Below, piece after piece: positions 35,848-47,792 of a stretch of DNA of 64,000 bases. The position numbers were made by a program, and so were the translations under genes. The notes beneath the pieces were generated by a model. It was not told where the DNA came from, ran no database searches, and saw nothing but the letters and a program-made list of their open reading frames with translations. Source of the stretch: Podospora comata (taxonomy: Eukaryota > Ascomycota > Sordariomycetes > Sordariales > Podosporaceae); assembly GCA_017354895.1 (NCBI GenBank), contig CP071499.1, forward strand, positions 868,001 through 932,000, read 5' to 3'. The first letter of the stretch is position 1; each line of letters starts with the position of its first letter.

Positions 35848-37173
35848 TTAATCAAGCCCAATCGCCTCCCTAACCTTCTCCATCGTCCTCTCGGCGCTCT
35901 CTTTCGCGCTTTGTGTGCCTACCTCCTCGGTTTCCTTGACCCGCTTCCTATTCACCTCTGTATCCTCCCCAAGCAACAAGAACCTCTCCCTCACCTCCTC
36001 CAGCCCCGCAACAACAGCATCGGCAGTCAGCATCTTCAGCTGCGCCAGCGTAACGTCTTTGCACTCCTCCGCCACCTTTTCCCCCGTCTTGCCCGTGAAC
36101 CCGCCCAAGATCTCGAGCAGATTCGCCACGCCCGGCCTGTTGACAGGATCGTACTCCCCCACTGTGGCACTTATACTATCCGTCCGTGCAGAGTTGATCT
36201 TTTTCCTTATCGTCGCCTCGTCGTCGTTGATGAAGATTTTGGACTTTGGGTTGGGGTCGGACTTGGACATTTTTTTGGTGGGGTCCTGGAGGGACATGAT
36301 GCGAGAGGAGGAGGAGTCGAGAGAGATTGTTTGGGGGGAGGGGAAGATGTGGGTGGACCAGGCGGAGTGGAAGTTTGTGACGCACTCTCGGGCGAACTCG
36401 AGGTGTTGCTTTTGGTCGGAGCCGACGGGGACGTGGGTTGAGCGGTGGAGGAGGATGTCGGCTGCTTGGAGGATTGGGTAGGAGAAGAGGCCGTGTTTGA
36501 GGGCTGGGGAGGAGATTGTTGGGTCTGGGGAGGAGGAGGAAAGGGGGGTGGAGGTGAGGGTGGAGAGTTTGGACTGGGAGGGGGGTTAGTGAGAGGGGTG
36601 GTAAAGGGGTATATAAGGCAAATGTACCTTCCACTGTGTCATACGGGATAGATAGCCTGTTGAAGCGGTGCAACTGAGGATCCATTGCAGCTCGGCATGC
36701 TGAGGTACGCTCCCCTGATAAAAAATGGTGCTCCGTTCTGGGTTGAGGCCGATGGCAAGCAGGGAAGTGAGCATCTCACGCCTGTTTTGGCGGAGCTTGT
36801 CTGCGTTGCCTGGAATGGTGAGGGCGTGCAGGTCGACGATCGAGAAGAAGAGCTTGTCCGCCTCGCGGGCGTTGTCTTGCATGTCCTTCCATTGCTTCAA
36901 CGCGCCGAGATAGTTCCCTAGGTGTGGCACGCCAGTGGGTTGGATCCCGGAGAAGATGATTTTTGGCTTGGACGCATCCCCCTTGATGATCGACTTGATT
37001 GGGGGTGACTTCTTGAAGGATAATTTCTTAGCGAGTGACTTCATAAAACGGAACTTCTTGGTGGGTGAGCTCACATCATGATGGATGAGTGTTGTTGACA
37101 AGGTTCTTGAGTTTCTTGGTAATTTGCGCGCCAATCGAGGGGCGCTACGGCCCAATTTGACAGTGATATTCAT
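35848..37173 (-). CDS. MSW1: Mitochondrial tryptophanyl-tRNA synthetase
   Basis: Two exons, 37173-36628 and 36573-35848, give 423 aa. The N-terminus (MNITVKLGRSAPRLARKL, no acids in the first 25 residues) is a probable mitochondrial presequence. The class I catalytic core begins at IIFSGIQPTGVPHLGNYLGA; HLGN is the HIGH-type motif. The second signature is KMSKS, within SLQDPTKKMSKSDPNPKSKI. Other family segments are DLHALTIPG, LQAADILLHRSTHVPVGSDQ and HLEFARE. The enzyme charges tRNA-Trp with tryptophan, ATP-dependent, for mitochondrial protein synthesis. The bacterial-type architecture separates it from the larger cytosolic enzyme. The 3' end lies 200 bp from the convergent uS10m gene. The extension PTKKFRFMKSLAKKLSFKK before the core is unusually basic. 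Confidence 0.93.
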
Positions 37174-37416
37174 TTTGAATGTTACTGGAGAAGAATTGTA
37201 CTGGACGAACCTCTGTTACCCTCAAAGTTCATCCAATCTCACTTAGTCGTTGCTCAAAGCTTCAAACTCGGAGTTGCGGCTCAAACATCCTGGCAAGTAT
37301 AGCGCACGGACCATATCGCCATGTGATGCATAGCAACAAGTGACAGAATTTGATCTGATTCAACAGATTATCATTGATTACCAAATATCTAAAGTCCCGA
37401 ATGGAATATAGGAAGC

Positions 37417-39237
37417 TCATCTCCTCCCTGCTCTTGTCCCCTGAGAATCCGCCGGCCACCCATCCACAGCCCCTTCGACCTCCTCCAAGAAAGTCACCGC
37501 ATTATGCACCGTCGTACCACCCAAAACGACTCTGACCCCAGGACTGCTGGCATTGATACCCGCCACCATCTTCGCCTCTTCGTACGTAGCTCCTCCAATG
37601 ATAAACACAATGATATCCTGCGGCTTATCTTTCACGCTTGGGCTGCCCTCCACAAAGGGATACTGCCCTTCTTTTAGTTTCCCCTTCACCAAATTTTGCA
37701 GCGTGGTTTCCAGCAGAGGGGAGTGTTGGGTGTAAACGTTTTCAACGCCCTTGAGGCCCTTGAATCGTGAGTTGGCTGCGCTGAACAGACCCGTCGACTC
37801 GAACAAGTCGGTAATACCGCCTGCTCCCGATGCCGAGGCGTGGAGGGATTGGTGGTAGGTAAGAAGTTTGTTTACAAGGGAGGCTTCCCGTACAGACACT
37901 CCACCAACAGTGATGAGGAGGTCGACGAGCAACGGGAGAGCGTTGGATGGGTGCCTGCTGTAACGAAGGCCATAGAGAGCTACCAGGGTAAGTTTGGAAG
38001 AAGGGAGGAGAGTGGGCGATTGAATTTGTGTTTGTATATTCTATTGAAAGTCAGCAAGAGAGTCTGCGCTTCTATGTTTAAGGAAGGACCATACCTTGAG
38101 ATCAGCTCCATGGTTGTCGTTACAAGCTATGCTTTGTTCCAACTCGCTGACTTCCATCAAATGTTCTGCGCCTATTCGCCTGCTCAGTTCAGAGACGAGG
38201 GCGACGTGCTTGCTGACATTTCCCGAGAGTTTCCGGAACTCGGGGTACTCTTCAATGAAACGCTTCATATCGGCTATTGACTCAATGTCGGCGTTGTTCT
38301 TCGTCTTCGATTGGTATTGCTCAACATAGTCTTTGATGTTACTGCCCAAGTCGCCAAAGTTGAGATACATATTCTTCTTGAAGAATGGGTCTTGATCTTG
38401 AGATAGAACAATCTCTTTGAGCTCGGGACGGATGTCGGGTACACTGCTTAGGTCTACACGACCGTTGTGAATACCGAGAAGATGATGTACCATGGCCTGG
38501 TACGTCCACTGCATGAGCAAGGGGGTGATGGGGTCTTCTCTTCGGTCTAGGATGAGAAGGATTGGTGGTGTGTCAACCTTGCGGAAATCAAAGAGCTGGT
38601 CCTCTTGTGTGATGTGATATCGCACTTCTGACGCCAATTTTTGAGCCAGGGGGCTAGACTTCTGGTACCTGATGAGGGGCTTCTTCTTGAGCGATAGCAG
38701 GACAGCAATGAGGCCTTCAGATGCACGTTGAAGAGAGTCTCTATTCCACGTGTCCGGGTTCCCACCCCATAGGCGGTACAGGGGCTGAGACATGTTGAGA
38801 GAGAACAGGTCGGGATTGATGATCACATAGTCCAGAAAATACTCTTGAACGAGCTTCACAACTTCGTGATCGTCGGCCTCGGCCAAACGTTCCAGTGTGG
38901 ACTTTTTGGCAATATTGCTGAAGAAAAGATGGTATTCTCCGTATTTAGGCTCCCTCAGCTCATCAATAAGAAGGCCTATGGAATCCGGGTCTGGTCTCAC
39001 GAAACACAGGCAACGTAGATGGCGCATCTTTTCCCGGTTCGGCTTGTCTAGGCGATCTGTGAGGTACACCTCATGGTTAAGAAGCGTTGATTGCGTGACG
39101 GCGGTCGATATGAAAGCCATAGTTTCCCTGTCCAGCAGTAGAATCTTCATCTTGGCTGATTGCGACGTCCCCGATGTGCTGTCACCGGCCGACACCATCT
39201 TGGTGACGTAGCCCGTCACGGCCTGCACCACGTCCAT
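37417..39237 (-). CDS. VPS45: Sec1/Munc18 protein VPS45
   Basis: Two exons, 39237-38095 and 38040-37417, give 588 aa. The start MDVVQAVTGYVTKM and KILLLDRETMAFISTAVTQS are typical. Family landmarks follow: VYLTDRLD, FVRPD, PPILLILDRREDPITPLLMQW (the SM-family signature), TYQAMVHHLLGI, ALYGLRYSRHPSN and DIIVFIIGGATYEEAK. In yeast, Vps45 binds the Qa-SNARE Tlg2 and the Vps21/Vac1 endosomal docking machinery for Golgi-to-endosome fusion. The splice joins AAG|AAT in frame. Divergent from MMM1, with 392 bp between start codons. The length and C-terminus match the family. Confidence 0.95.
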
Positions 39238-39629
39238 CGTTCCTGGGGTTCGGAGTTGACCCTGGGTGAATTCGGTTCGACGGGAGCGTGGATTTTATGT
39301 GTTCCGAACAAAAGTTCTGAGAATGGATCGTAGAATTATCGCAGAACAAGTGGTCATCGACGTCGTGATACTGAATTAGTGTGTATAAGAGTGGTCCTGA
39401 AGGTTGAACCTGAAATCGGTGAGCTGTGTTCCTTGGAGCTCCCCTGTGGTTGGCGCCAAGAGTGTCTAATCCGGGGTGCCTGCCGCAGCTGTTGGGCCCC
39501 TGCAGTCGGCACGCAGCGGGCTAGTGACACGCTACGATAAGATAAGAGCACTATCTTTCCAGCGCCTTGTCAAGTTGAAAGCTGCCGTCATCGCATTCTC
39601 GAATTTCTTGAGCAGCGTTCGAGTTCAAA
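39238..39629. promoter_or_regulatory. Divergent promoter region, VPS45 / MMM1
   Basis: 392 bp between two start codons. Both promoters must lie here. No repeat seen. Confidence 0.45.
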
Positions 39630-40941
39630 ATGGCACAAGATGTTTGCGCAACAAGATCGGAGCCCTCGTGAGTACTTTTCAATTCTGTTTTCTTACTGTC
39701 AATTGTTTCCGAGGCTGACTGGCAATCGTCCTTTTTTCAGATTATCTTTTCTCCAGGGTCTCATCCTTGGGCAGCTGTCAGTAGTGCTGCTGATTGCTGC
39801 CTTTATCAAGTTCTTCATCTTTGGCGAAGCGCCATCGGCGGAAGAAACGGCGTCTATCCGAGCCACCGAACGAAGGTCACGAACTCTTGCCCACAAGAAA
39901 TCTCTACTTAGTCTTCGGTCCGCAGCCACACAACGCCAGGGTTCTCAACCACCAGCCCTACCCGCCCTCAACAAAAAGAAATCGAGCATTCTCCGATCGA
40001 ATCCGCCGACCCTGACCATTGGCTCGATTCTTGACAAGACTTACTACAAGGTGGACAGCCACCAACCTGAAAGTTTGGACTGGTTCAATGTCTTGATTGC
40101 CCAGACCATTGCGCAGTTCCGCAGCGATGCGCAGCATGACGACGCCATACTCACATCTCTGAGCAAGACCCTCAACGGGACTTCGAGGCCAGATTTTGTG
40201 GACGAGATACGGGTTTCTGAGTTGAGTCTGGGGGAGGATTTCCCGATTTTCAGCAACTGCCGCATCATACCGGTTGACGAGGATGGCCTCCAGTTTGGAG
40301 CAGGCAAGGCGTTTGATCCCAAACAGGCTGCCAGGGAAGGTGCTCGTCTGCAGGCGAGGATGGATGTCGACCTCAGCGATATGATTACTCTAGCTGTCGA
40401 GACAAAGCTCCTTCTCAACTTCCCCAAGCGACTGAGCGCAGTTCTTCCCGTGGCGTTGGCCGTATCGGTTGTTCGTTTTAGCGGCACACTGTCCATCTCA
40501 TTTAACCCAAGCAACCCTTCGGAAAACACGCCTACGAAAATGACGTTCACGTTTCTCGACGATTACCGACTGGATTTCTCGATTCGCAGTCTTCTGGGAA
40601 GTCGTTCAAGGTTGCAAGATGTCCCCAAGATTGCACAGCTGGTTGAGTCTCGTCTTCATCGATGGTTTGATGAGCGATGCGTTGAGCCAAGGTTCCAGGA
40701 GATTGAGCTTCCCAGCATGTGGCCTCGGAAAAAGAACACGCGCGGGGGTGATGAGATTATCGCCAATATTGAGCAATCAATAAACAAAGCGCATGGCGGT
40801 GCTATTGCCAAGGAGGCTCGTCAAGAACTTGACACTGAGACGGACGGGCTCCGGTATAGACGGCGGCCAGTGGGAGACGATACTTACTCGGTATCAGGCT
40901 CCATGCCAGGTTCACTCCCAGGCATCGACATGCCTACATGA
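39630..40941 (+). CDS. MMM1: ERMES subunit MMM1
   Basis: Two exons, 39630-39667 and 39741-40941, give 412 aa. The short first exon encodes MAQDVCATRSEP; the splice gives Ser and runs into LSFLQGLILGQLSVVLLIAA, the single ER membrane anchor (about residues 14-38). A basic linker follows, then the lipid-binding SMP domain (about 120-335), starting at TYYKVDSHQPESLDWFNVLI and including ILTSLSKTLNG, VSELSLGEDFPIFSNCRI and LPVALAVSVVRFSGTLSIS. The tail includes PSMWPRKKN. Mmm1 is the ER-resident subunit of the ER-mitochondria encounter structure that tethers the organelles and transfers phospholipids with Mdm12, Mdm10 and Mdm34. Length matches filamentous-fungal MMM1. Confidence 0.96.
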
Positions 40942-41682
40942 TGACGGTTACAATCTGGATCTTACAACACAATCTCATCTTCAAAGCCCCGCTCGCCCCT
41001 CTGCCTCTGAAGGTCCAACCAAAACAAAAACCGAGACACGGAAAACCGCATAACGAGGCGAAACCGCGGTGTGTTAACGAACTGTCACCAGGTCAAAATA
41101 CTATCAGTGGATGTTGTACACCTTACATGTATCATATCATACTATTCCACCACATGTCCATAGGTAGATCTTGATATAGGTTTAGGGGGCGCCAGAGTGG
41201 AGCCAATGAGCGATGCTCAGCACATGCCAAAAAGCGAGCGCCGCAGCGGTGCGGCTGTGGTCTGGTGATGTCACAGCAGTGGACCCACCAAAAATCCCCA
41301 TCAGTCCCCAACGGTTCATGACAGTAGTTGGCATCCTCAACGATCCGATGAAAAAAAACGGCTGCCACTGCATCTTTAATCAAGCACTTTGGATGAAATT
41401 GTATACCAAAGAAACTCTCTCTTTATTTTCTTTGTCATCTGAACCTCAACACTAGTTTGTTGTCATTTACCTTCCTGCCACGTCCCTGTCGCATAAACCC
41501 ACTCGCCGATCCGAGAGCAAACGGCCATTGCCGTGATTTTCCTCAGCAACCATTTCAGTCCCCCCACTGATCGAAACCAACCTCGTGATGGTATAACACT
41601 ACTTCGAGACCGCCGCCTTCGTTACGCCTTTGCGCATTCGTTACGCCTTTGCGCATTCGTTAAACCAGGACCACTGGTCACC
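40942..41682. other. Intergenic, 741 bp, ALE1 upstream region
   Basis: MMM1 3' flank and ALE1 promoter. An exact 19-bp tandem duplication ends 23 bp before the ALE1 start codon. No gene seen. Confidence 0.6.
41622..41659. repeat. Exact 19-bp tandem duplication in the ALE1 leader
   Basis: TTACGCCTTTGCGCATTCG occurs at 41622-41640 and again, identical, at 41641-41659. It lies directly upstream of the ATG at 41683 and is probably in the promoter or 5' leader. Confidence 0.85.
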
Positions 41683-43559
41683 ATGATACCCTTCATAAAC
41701 GCGCGTATGGACGCCCCCTCCAGATGAGTTGTGGGTGTCGGTTTGCTGACGTCGTCTGTCTCTTATAGCATTCGTTTGGTTAGCCGACAGGATCGGCGCT
41801 GGCCCAGATGAGTGTACGTTTGTTCTCTATAATAGTTCTGAGCTGCAAAATCGTATGATTGCTCTGGGTGCTAACGTCGTGCGGAACAGTAAAACTCGTC
41901 TTCTCCTTCCTCCTATCGTATCCTCTCGCCGGCCTCCTAAAAAGAGTTCCCGATGCGCGGCCCGAGTTCAAAAACCTCTTCTCGATTTCGATCTCGTTAT
42001 TCTACCTCGTCGGACTGTTCGACCTCTGGGATGGCCTCCGGACGATTTTGATCTCTGCGATCGGGACATATGCCATCGCGAAATACCTGCGGGGCTCGCC
42101 GTACATGCCATGGGTCGGCTTCGTTTTTTTGATGGGCCACATGAGCGTCAACCACATTGCGCGCCAGCAAGCCAACAGCCCCCGTTCAGTCGACATCACG
42201 GGCGCCCAAATGGTCGCGGTCATGAAGCTCAGCGCCTTTTGCTGGAACGTGGCTGATGGCGTTCTTCCCGAGGCCGACCTCTCTGACTTTCAGAAAGACA
42301 GACGCCTCGTGGAGCTCCCTAGTCTCCTCAACTATGCGGGCTATGTCTTCTTCTTCCCCAGCATGCTCATCGGTCCCGCATTTGATTTTGTTGAGTACCG
42401 CAGGTGGCTTGACACTACCATGTTTGAGGTGCCGGCCAATGTTGATCCGTCCAAGAAGCCGCCTACCCGTCGCAAGCGCAAAATTCCCCGCAGTGGGACT
42501 CCCGCCATGAAGAAGCTAGCCCTTGGTTTGATCTGGACCTTTTCGTTCCTCAAGCTATCCGCCCACTACTACCCCGAGGTGCTTTTGGAGGATAAGTTTG
42601 TGACGTATGGGTTCCTCCACCGGCTGGTGGTGCTGCACATGGTTGGCTTCACCGCGCGCTGCAAGTACTATGGTGTCTGGACCATGACAGAGGGCGCGTG
42701 CATTCTGGCTGGCCTGGGTTTTAAGGGTGTCGACCCCAAGACTGGAAAAGTGTCTTGGGACAGGCTCCGGAATATCGACCCTTGGGAGGTGGAGTTTGCA
42801 CAGAACACGAGGGGGTACTTGGGGGCTTGGAACATCAATACTAATCAGTGGTTGAGGAATTACGTCTACCTGCGGGTCACGCCTAGGGGGAAGAAGCCTG
42901 GTTTTAGGGCTAGTTTGGCTACTTTTACGACCTCGGCTTTCTGGCATGGGTTTTATCCTGGGTATTATCTGTCGTTTGTGCTGGCGAGTTTTATTCAGAC
43001 TGTTGCGAAGAGTATGTTTTCTTGTTTCGCCTGTTTGTTTCATTAACTCAAGCTAATTATTTTGTCTGCAGAACTCCGCCGTTTCTTCCGCCCCTTCTTC
43101 CTCGACCCCAAGACTCAGCAGCCCCTTCCCTCCAAGAAGCTTTACGATTTCGCCTCTTGGATCACGACCCAGCTCACGTTTTCGTACGCGGCCGCTCCGT
43201 TTCTGATTCTGTCCTTTTCGGGCTCGGTTACGGTTTGGGCGAGGGTGTATTTCTACGCCGTGGTTGGGACACTGGTCTTGATGGGCTTCTTTGCTTCCCC
43301 CGGAGTCAAGGTTGTGAAGAAGGCGCTGGAGCAGCGAAATGCCAAGGCGGGGGTTGTGACTGATAAGAAGAGCGGGGATTTGAAGAGGACGGCGAGCACG
43401 GACAGTCTCAGCTCGAGCAGGGAGCCGGTGATGGGGATTTCGGCGGATATGGAGGAGGAGCTGGATGAGATGGTTAGGGAGGTGAAGAGGGAGGTTGAGG
43501 TAAGGAGGGCGAGGAGTAGGGAGAATAGTTTAGTGAAGGATATGAAGAAGGCGATGTAG
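41683..43559 (+). CDS. ALE1: MBOAT lysophospholipid acyltransferase (ALE1 type)
   Basis: Four exons, 41683-41704, 41769-41813, 41890-43011 and 43072-43559, give 558 aa. The two tiny first exons encode MIPFINAPFVWLADRIGAGP, then DELKLVFSFLLSYPLAGLLK. Multiple membrane segments follow; the MBOAT motifs include GHMSVNHIARQQ, NQWLRNYVYLRV and the catalytic His in TTSAFWHGFYPGYY. The C-terminal cytosolic tail is charged and Ser-rich. ALE1-type enzymes acylate lysophospholipids in the Lands cycle at the ER. The first 67 coding bases lie in exons too short for ORF scans; frames join exactly (C|CA Pro, T|TA Leu). Confidence 0.93.
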
Positions 43560-45026
43560 GTGGGGGGTTTGAAAGGGGGGAATATATTGGGGGAAGGAGG
43601 AGTGTGTAGATAGGAAAGGAGGACGGAGGCTGATATATCCATTTTGTGTGATTTGTTGAAGCATGGCGATGGGACAAGGTCAATGGGTAGATTTTGTGCT
43701 TTGTCTATTCATTTGCTGGCTACATGGTAAGGGGAGATTTTGCTGTTGAATATATGGGTTAGAAGAGACGTCAACTGGGGTATGAAGTATGTTCAAGAGT
43801 ATTCTAGGTCTTTAAATGATCATTGAGTCCTTTGGCAGATGGGGAATGATAGTCACAAACCGCACACACACGGTCGCTGGGCTGTTCTAGGTTTTTCGTG
43901 GACGATGTCGAGGAAGACAGCCCACAAGTCAGGCCACTGCCATTGACACGATATAAACAACAAAAATCTCGACCACGTAATCTAGATATATGTTGGGTAG
44001 AGAGAGATTTTCCATCGATCACTGGACACTTTCCAGAGCACATCAGATAAAAAAATGACCCTGATAGAAAATGTTTTTGCATTACGTTTCGCACATGACT
44101 ATCGTAATACTGCATAATCTTTTGCAGCTTCTTTCTTCCCCCTTTCCCCCAGCTGCCAAACCCGCCACCGCCCCCTTTCCAACACCTCCTCCCTATCTTC
44201 CAAGGGAGGGGAAGGAGGGAGGTAGCTAACCAGAAAACAAGGTTTAAAAACTAAGTAATAAGTATAGGGTGCCGTTGTAAATAACTTTCTCCCCCAACAA
44301 ATGATGATGGTAATACAGACGAAGAAAGAAAAAACAGGCTTTGTGTGTAAAGTATGTGTATACTTCCCGTCTTTGCTCGCCAACCGCCAGAAAATAATCC
44401 CTTTCGCCCCGACTCCCATCATGGCATTTGGAAATCCAAAAATAAAAGCAAACAAGGCTAAAAAAACGACGGGGTATCTCCGATTGTTCGTTGTTGTTCA
44501 AAAACGCCCGCCCGGTCTTCTCTTGGCTCTTCCACCTGTGCTGTAGCACGAGGATGTACATGATAAATAAATGATAGTAACGACACGTTTGAAAAAAGAT
44601 ATGAAGCGAAATCTTGAAAAAGAAAATTCGTTGGCTGCGAAAAAAAAAAAGGAAATGGGCTGCCAAAAAGGCATCTCATTAATCCGTCAAGATAAAGAAA
44701 GAAAAAACCCAATGCTCTATTTTGAGGTTGCAACGTCAAAAAAGAAACCGTCAGGCATTAAGTGTTTGTGCTGTCGTCGAAGCTGTCGTAGAAATTCGTT
44801 CCGGTAGATGTTTGTATATGTACTGAGATGGGCCTAGAAAAATGCCCGAATCGTTGTGACCGTGTGTTTGGCCGAGATTGGTCCAATCCAGGTGAGTGGA
44901 TGGATGTACAGCGCACGTGCGAGTGTATGTGGTAGGTTTGTAAAGATTGTGTAGTGGTCGGGGCCCTGGGTTGGGCATAGTGATATTTGTGTATGATTGT
45001 GAGTGAGTGATTAATGTGATGAGTTT
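43560..45026. other. Convergent 3' flanks, 1.47 kb
   Basis: Between ALE1 and the serine-rich protein gene. It contains several A/T runs (for example near 44640) and no ORF with family features. Probably two long 3' UTRs plus spacer. Confidence 0.6.
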
Positions 45027-47792
45027 CTATGGCGAGTTTTGTCCCCATCCTTGCTGAACACCAACAACGGCCAGGGCGATGATGGCGCCGATGATGAGAA
45101 GACCGACAACCGACATGATCCGGTTCAGGTTCCTCCACCACCGCACAGCTTCAAATCTTCTCTCGTCTCCAGCTTGGGGCTGGTAACGGTATTCGGGCTG
45201 CTTCTCTCCCTTTTCGAGAGAGTACCGCTGGGGCAGTGGCAAGAGAGCTCCGGCCATCCAGGCGAATGGGAAGATGAAGCCAATGATGAAGAGCACCACC
45301 TGAATGTTCCGCTTGCCCATCAAACTGGTATCGGCCGACCAGTTGATGCTGGGTGGGTCCCACATGCTGTAGCGGCTGGCGCGTCGATCCTGACGAAGAT
45401 GTGGGGACCAGATGCTGGATGTCTTCTGGCGCAATGTTCTGAATACGTTATAGTCTTGGGCAGGTGCTTGTGAGATACCCATCTCCGATTGTCCGAAAAA
45501 GGGATGGTCGCCGGGGACTTCTCTCGCGCGTTTCCTGGGGCTGTAGATATTAGGTGGGAACTGCTCGTCGGTGGGTGAATCCCCGTCGTTGTAGAATCTT
45601 GAGCTGCCCGGCCTGCTACCGCTTTCCGAGATAGACATGAAAGAAGGAGACCTTCCGAGCCAGCGTCTTTCGCCCGATCCATAGTAGACCTTGGCCCAGG
45701 CGGGAACCTCGGAAGTGAAGCTGTTTCCACGAGAACGGGAGCTACCGCTGGAGTGAAGGCCTCTGCTGGAACTGTTGGTGGTGGTAAAGTAACTCGAGAG
45801 CGCTGCCCTGGAGGGTCTGTGCTCCAGGTCCGCAATTCCATCTCCGTGCTCGTCCTGATCACGCACCATGCGGATCTGTGGACTCGCTCTTGACAAGCTC
45901 GGCTGCGGTCGGTGAAGAGAATCGCTCCCTGAGCTGGTATTGGCGCCTTCTTCCAGTTGGCCAGCGATGGACGAGGAGACACTGGGCATCTGACGGCTGT
46001 GCATGGAGCTGACCCATCCGGCGCTACTGCGACGACGGTGATGGCCGCCGGAGGACTCGGATAATGGCGAAACCGATCGGGTAGGCATTGGGCTGCTTTC
46101 AACTTCGCTTTCAGACTGGACGGTGGAGAGCTGTGAACTCCATTGATGGGGAGTCGCGGTAATCATCGAGACCGATGGTCCTTGTGTGTTGGAACTCTCA
46201 GGCCTGGAGGAGGATCCTGTGGTTGGTGGCGCCAACCATGAGGGTAGTTGCGAAGGACTGCTCGATTCACCTCCACGCGCGGCCCGAGGGGACAGCAGCC
46301 CAAGGTTGACGGTAACTGGAGGCACCAACAACGCCGGCTCCGGCTTGCCAATAATAGAACCGACGCTCTTCAAGGAGTGGACAGAATTAGTGCGCGAGCG
46401 AAGGTTCTCACGAGACCGTTGCTTGTAGTATCCAAAGTTTTCGTACGACTTCTTCGCTGGCCTGAGCGGCGCGACTCGCAAGCTCTCCTGGGAATAGCTT
46501 GGACGAGGCTTCTTGGCTACGACGATGACAGATCCGGATGGCGACGGTGACGCCTCGCCATGGACGACGTAGTTATCGTTCTCCCCTGTTGACGACGAGG
46601 CTGAGGATGCCAATGGGCTGTTCTTGAAAGCAGGGGCCGGGGAAGCTTCACCCAAGACCTCCCAGTTGGAGGTGCCGGGTCGATTGAAAAGGAGACTGTC
46701 GTTGGACTCTTGAGCAGGCGATGAGCCGGGACCGTAGACCTTGTAGTTCGTGCTCACGGAGACAGTATCGATGCTTTGGTCGGACACAGCAGACGTAAAA
46801 GACGTCTTCGACACGATTGTCTTGGGCGGCTTGGTGGGTGTCACCTCTTCCTCCTTGCCGGTAGGGTCTTCAATCAGTGGGGAGAGAGGTCTGTCGGAGG
46901 GCAGCGAGTCTGCTAGAGGCTCCTTGATGGCGGGGGGCTCGGGCGTCTGGGCTACCTTTCGCAGGCCACCGACCATGCGGTAGTTCCAAGGGGACGAAGA
47001 GGATGCAGGATTAGGATCTTCAGCTAAGTGTATGGTTGAAGAGCCCGGAGATGAGAGTGCAGGAGAGGGCGGCTCAGATGGTGTGTGATCCGGGATGAAG
47101 GTGCTTACACCCGTCATGGGGGTCTCTGAGCGACTCTCGGCCCACGAGAGGATCGAAGGCCGTTCATGCGTGCTCGATCTGGACGCATATGACAGGGTAG
47201 GAGAAATAAGGCTGTCGCGTGCTGGGAGCGGACTGGGCGTGACAGAGGACTCTGCTTCTGGGTCATTGCGGACAAGGGTGAAGGTCTTGTCAGGGTTGGT
47301 GATGATGATGGTGCGTCGTCTGGAAGGGGCCCTTGACGAGGACCTGGACCTGGTGGTAGTTTGGGAAGACCCAGCTGGGGATGGCGACTCGCTTACGCGG
47401 GAAGATCGAGTCGATGTAGGATATGTCGTGATGTTGGGCGAATCCTCAGACGCTTGGCCCACCCCCGAGGGGCTGACCAAAGGTTTCATGCCTGAAACCC
47501 TTTCACTCCTCCCCCGCTCCAATGGGGCACCCGCATTTGTCACCTCTGCAAGCCCGCTGCTCCTGCTCCTCGAGTGTCCAACAAGTCGGATGGTCTGATC
47601 GCTGCTTCGGTTGGAATTGCGGCTTGGTGCATTGTCGCGCAGTGAGAGCTGGCTTGGCGCGCGCTCATCGCCATCGATTCTCGGCGGCGTATATGGGACG
47701 AGACGGATACCGGACTTGGTGGCGCTCTCTGATTTTGATCGCTCATGGAGCGGTGTTGATGGCGGGCCATGTCGGCTGTCGGGCGCCGACAT
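45027..47792 (-). CDS. Serine-rich fungal membrane protein
   Basis: Single exon, 921 aa, start MSAPDSRHGPPSTPLHER. Residues 1 to about 790 are disordered, very rich in Ser, Pro, Thr and Arg, with blocks such as SRSSSRAPSRRRTIIITN and YENFGYYKQRSREN that look like kinase targets. Near residue 720 a more ordered part begins (VPAWAKVYYGSGERRWLG, then RPGSSRFYNDGDSPTDEQFP). Two membrane segments sit at the C-terminus: IQVVLFIIGFIFPFAWMAGA (about 830-850) and MSVVGLLIIGAIIALAVVGV (about 890-912). Conserved proteins of this layout occur across filamentous ascomycetes, usually called serine-rich protein; I know no assigned function. A plasma-membrane or septal role is only a guess. Confidence 0.8.
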   Translation of the reverse strand: MSAPDSRHGPPSTPLHERSKSESATKSGIRLVPYTPPRIDGDERAPSQLSLRDNAPSRNSNRSSDQTIRLVGHSRSRSSGLAEVTNAGAPLERGRSERVSGMKPLVSPSGVGQASEDSPNITTYPTSTRSSRVSESPSPAGSSQTTTRSRSSSRAPSRRRTIIITNPDKTFTLVRNDPEAESSVTPSPLPARDSLISPTLSYASRSSTHERPSILSWAESRSETPMTGVSTFIPDHTPSEPPSPALSSPGSSTIHLAEDPNPASSSSPWNYRMVGGLRKVAQTPEPPAIKEPLADSLPSDRPLSPLIEDPTGKEEEVTPTKPPKTIVSKTSFTSAVSDQSIDTVSVSTNYKVYGPGSSPAQESNDSLLFNRPGTSNWEVLGEASPAPAFKNSPLASSASSSTGENDNYVVHGEASPSPSGSVIVVAKKPRPSYSQESLRVAPLRPAKKSYENFGYYKQRSRENLRSRTNSVHSLKSVGSIIGKPEPALLVPPVTVNLGLLSPRAARGGESSSPSQLPSWLAPPTTGSSSRPESSNTQGPSVSMITATPHQWSSQLSTVQSESEVESSPMPTRSVSPLSESSGGHHRRRSSAGWVSSMHSRQMPSVSSSIAGQLEEGANTSSGSDSLHRPQPSLSRASPQIRMVRDQDEHGDGIADLEHRPSRAALSSYFTTTNSSSRGLHSSGSSRSRGNSFTSEVPAWAKVYYGSGERRWLGRSPSFMSISESGSRPGSSRFYNDGDSPTDEQFPPNIYSPRKRAREVPGDHPFFGQSEMGISQAPAQDYNVFRTLRQKTSSIWSPHLRQDRRASRYSMWDPPSINWSADTSLMGKRNIQVVLFIIGFIFPFAWMAGALLPLPQRYSLEKGEKQPEYRYQPQAGDERRFEAVRWWRNLNRIMSVVGLLIIGAIIALAVVGVQQGWGQNSP

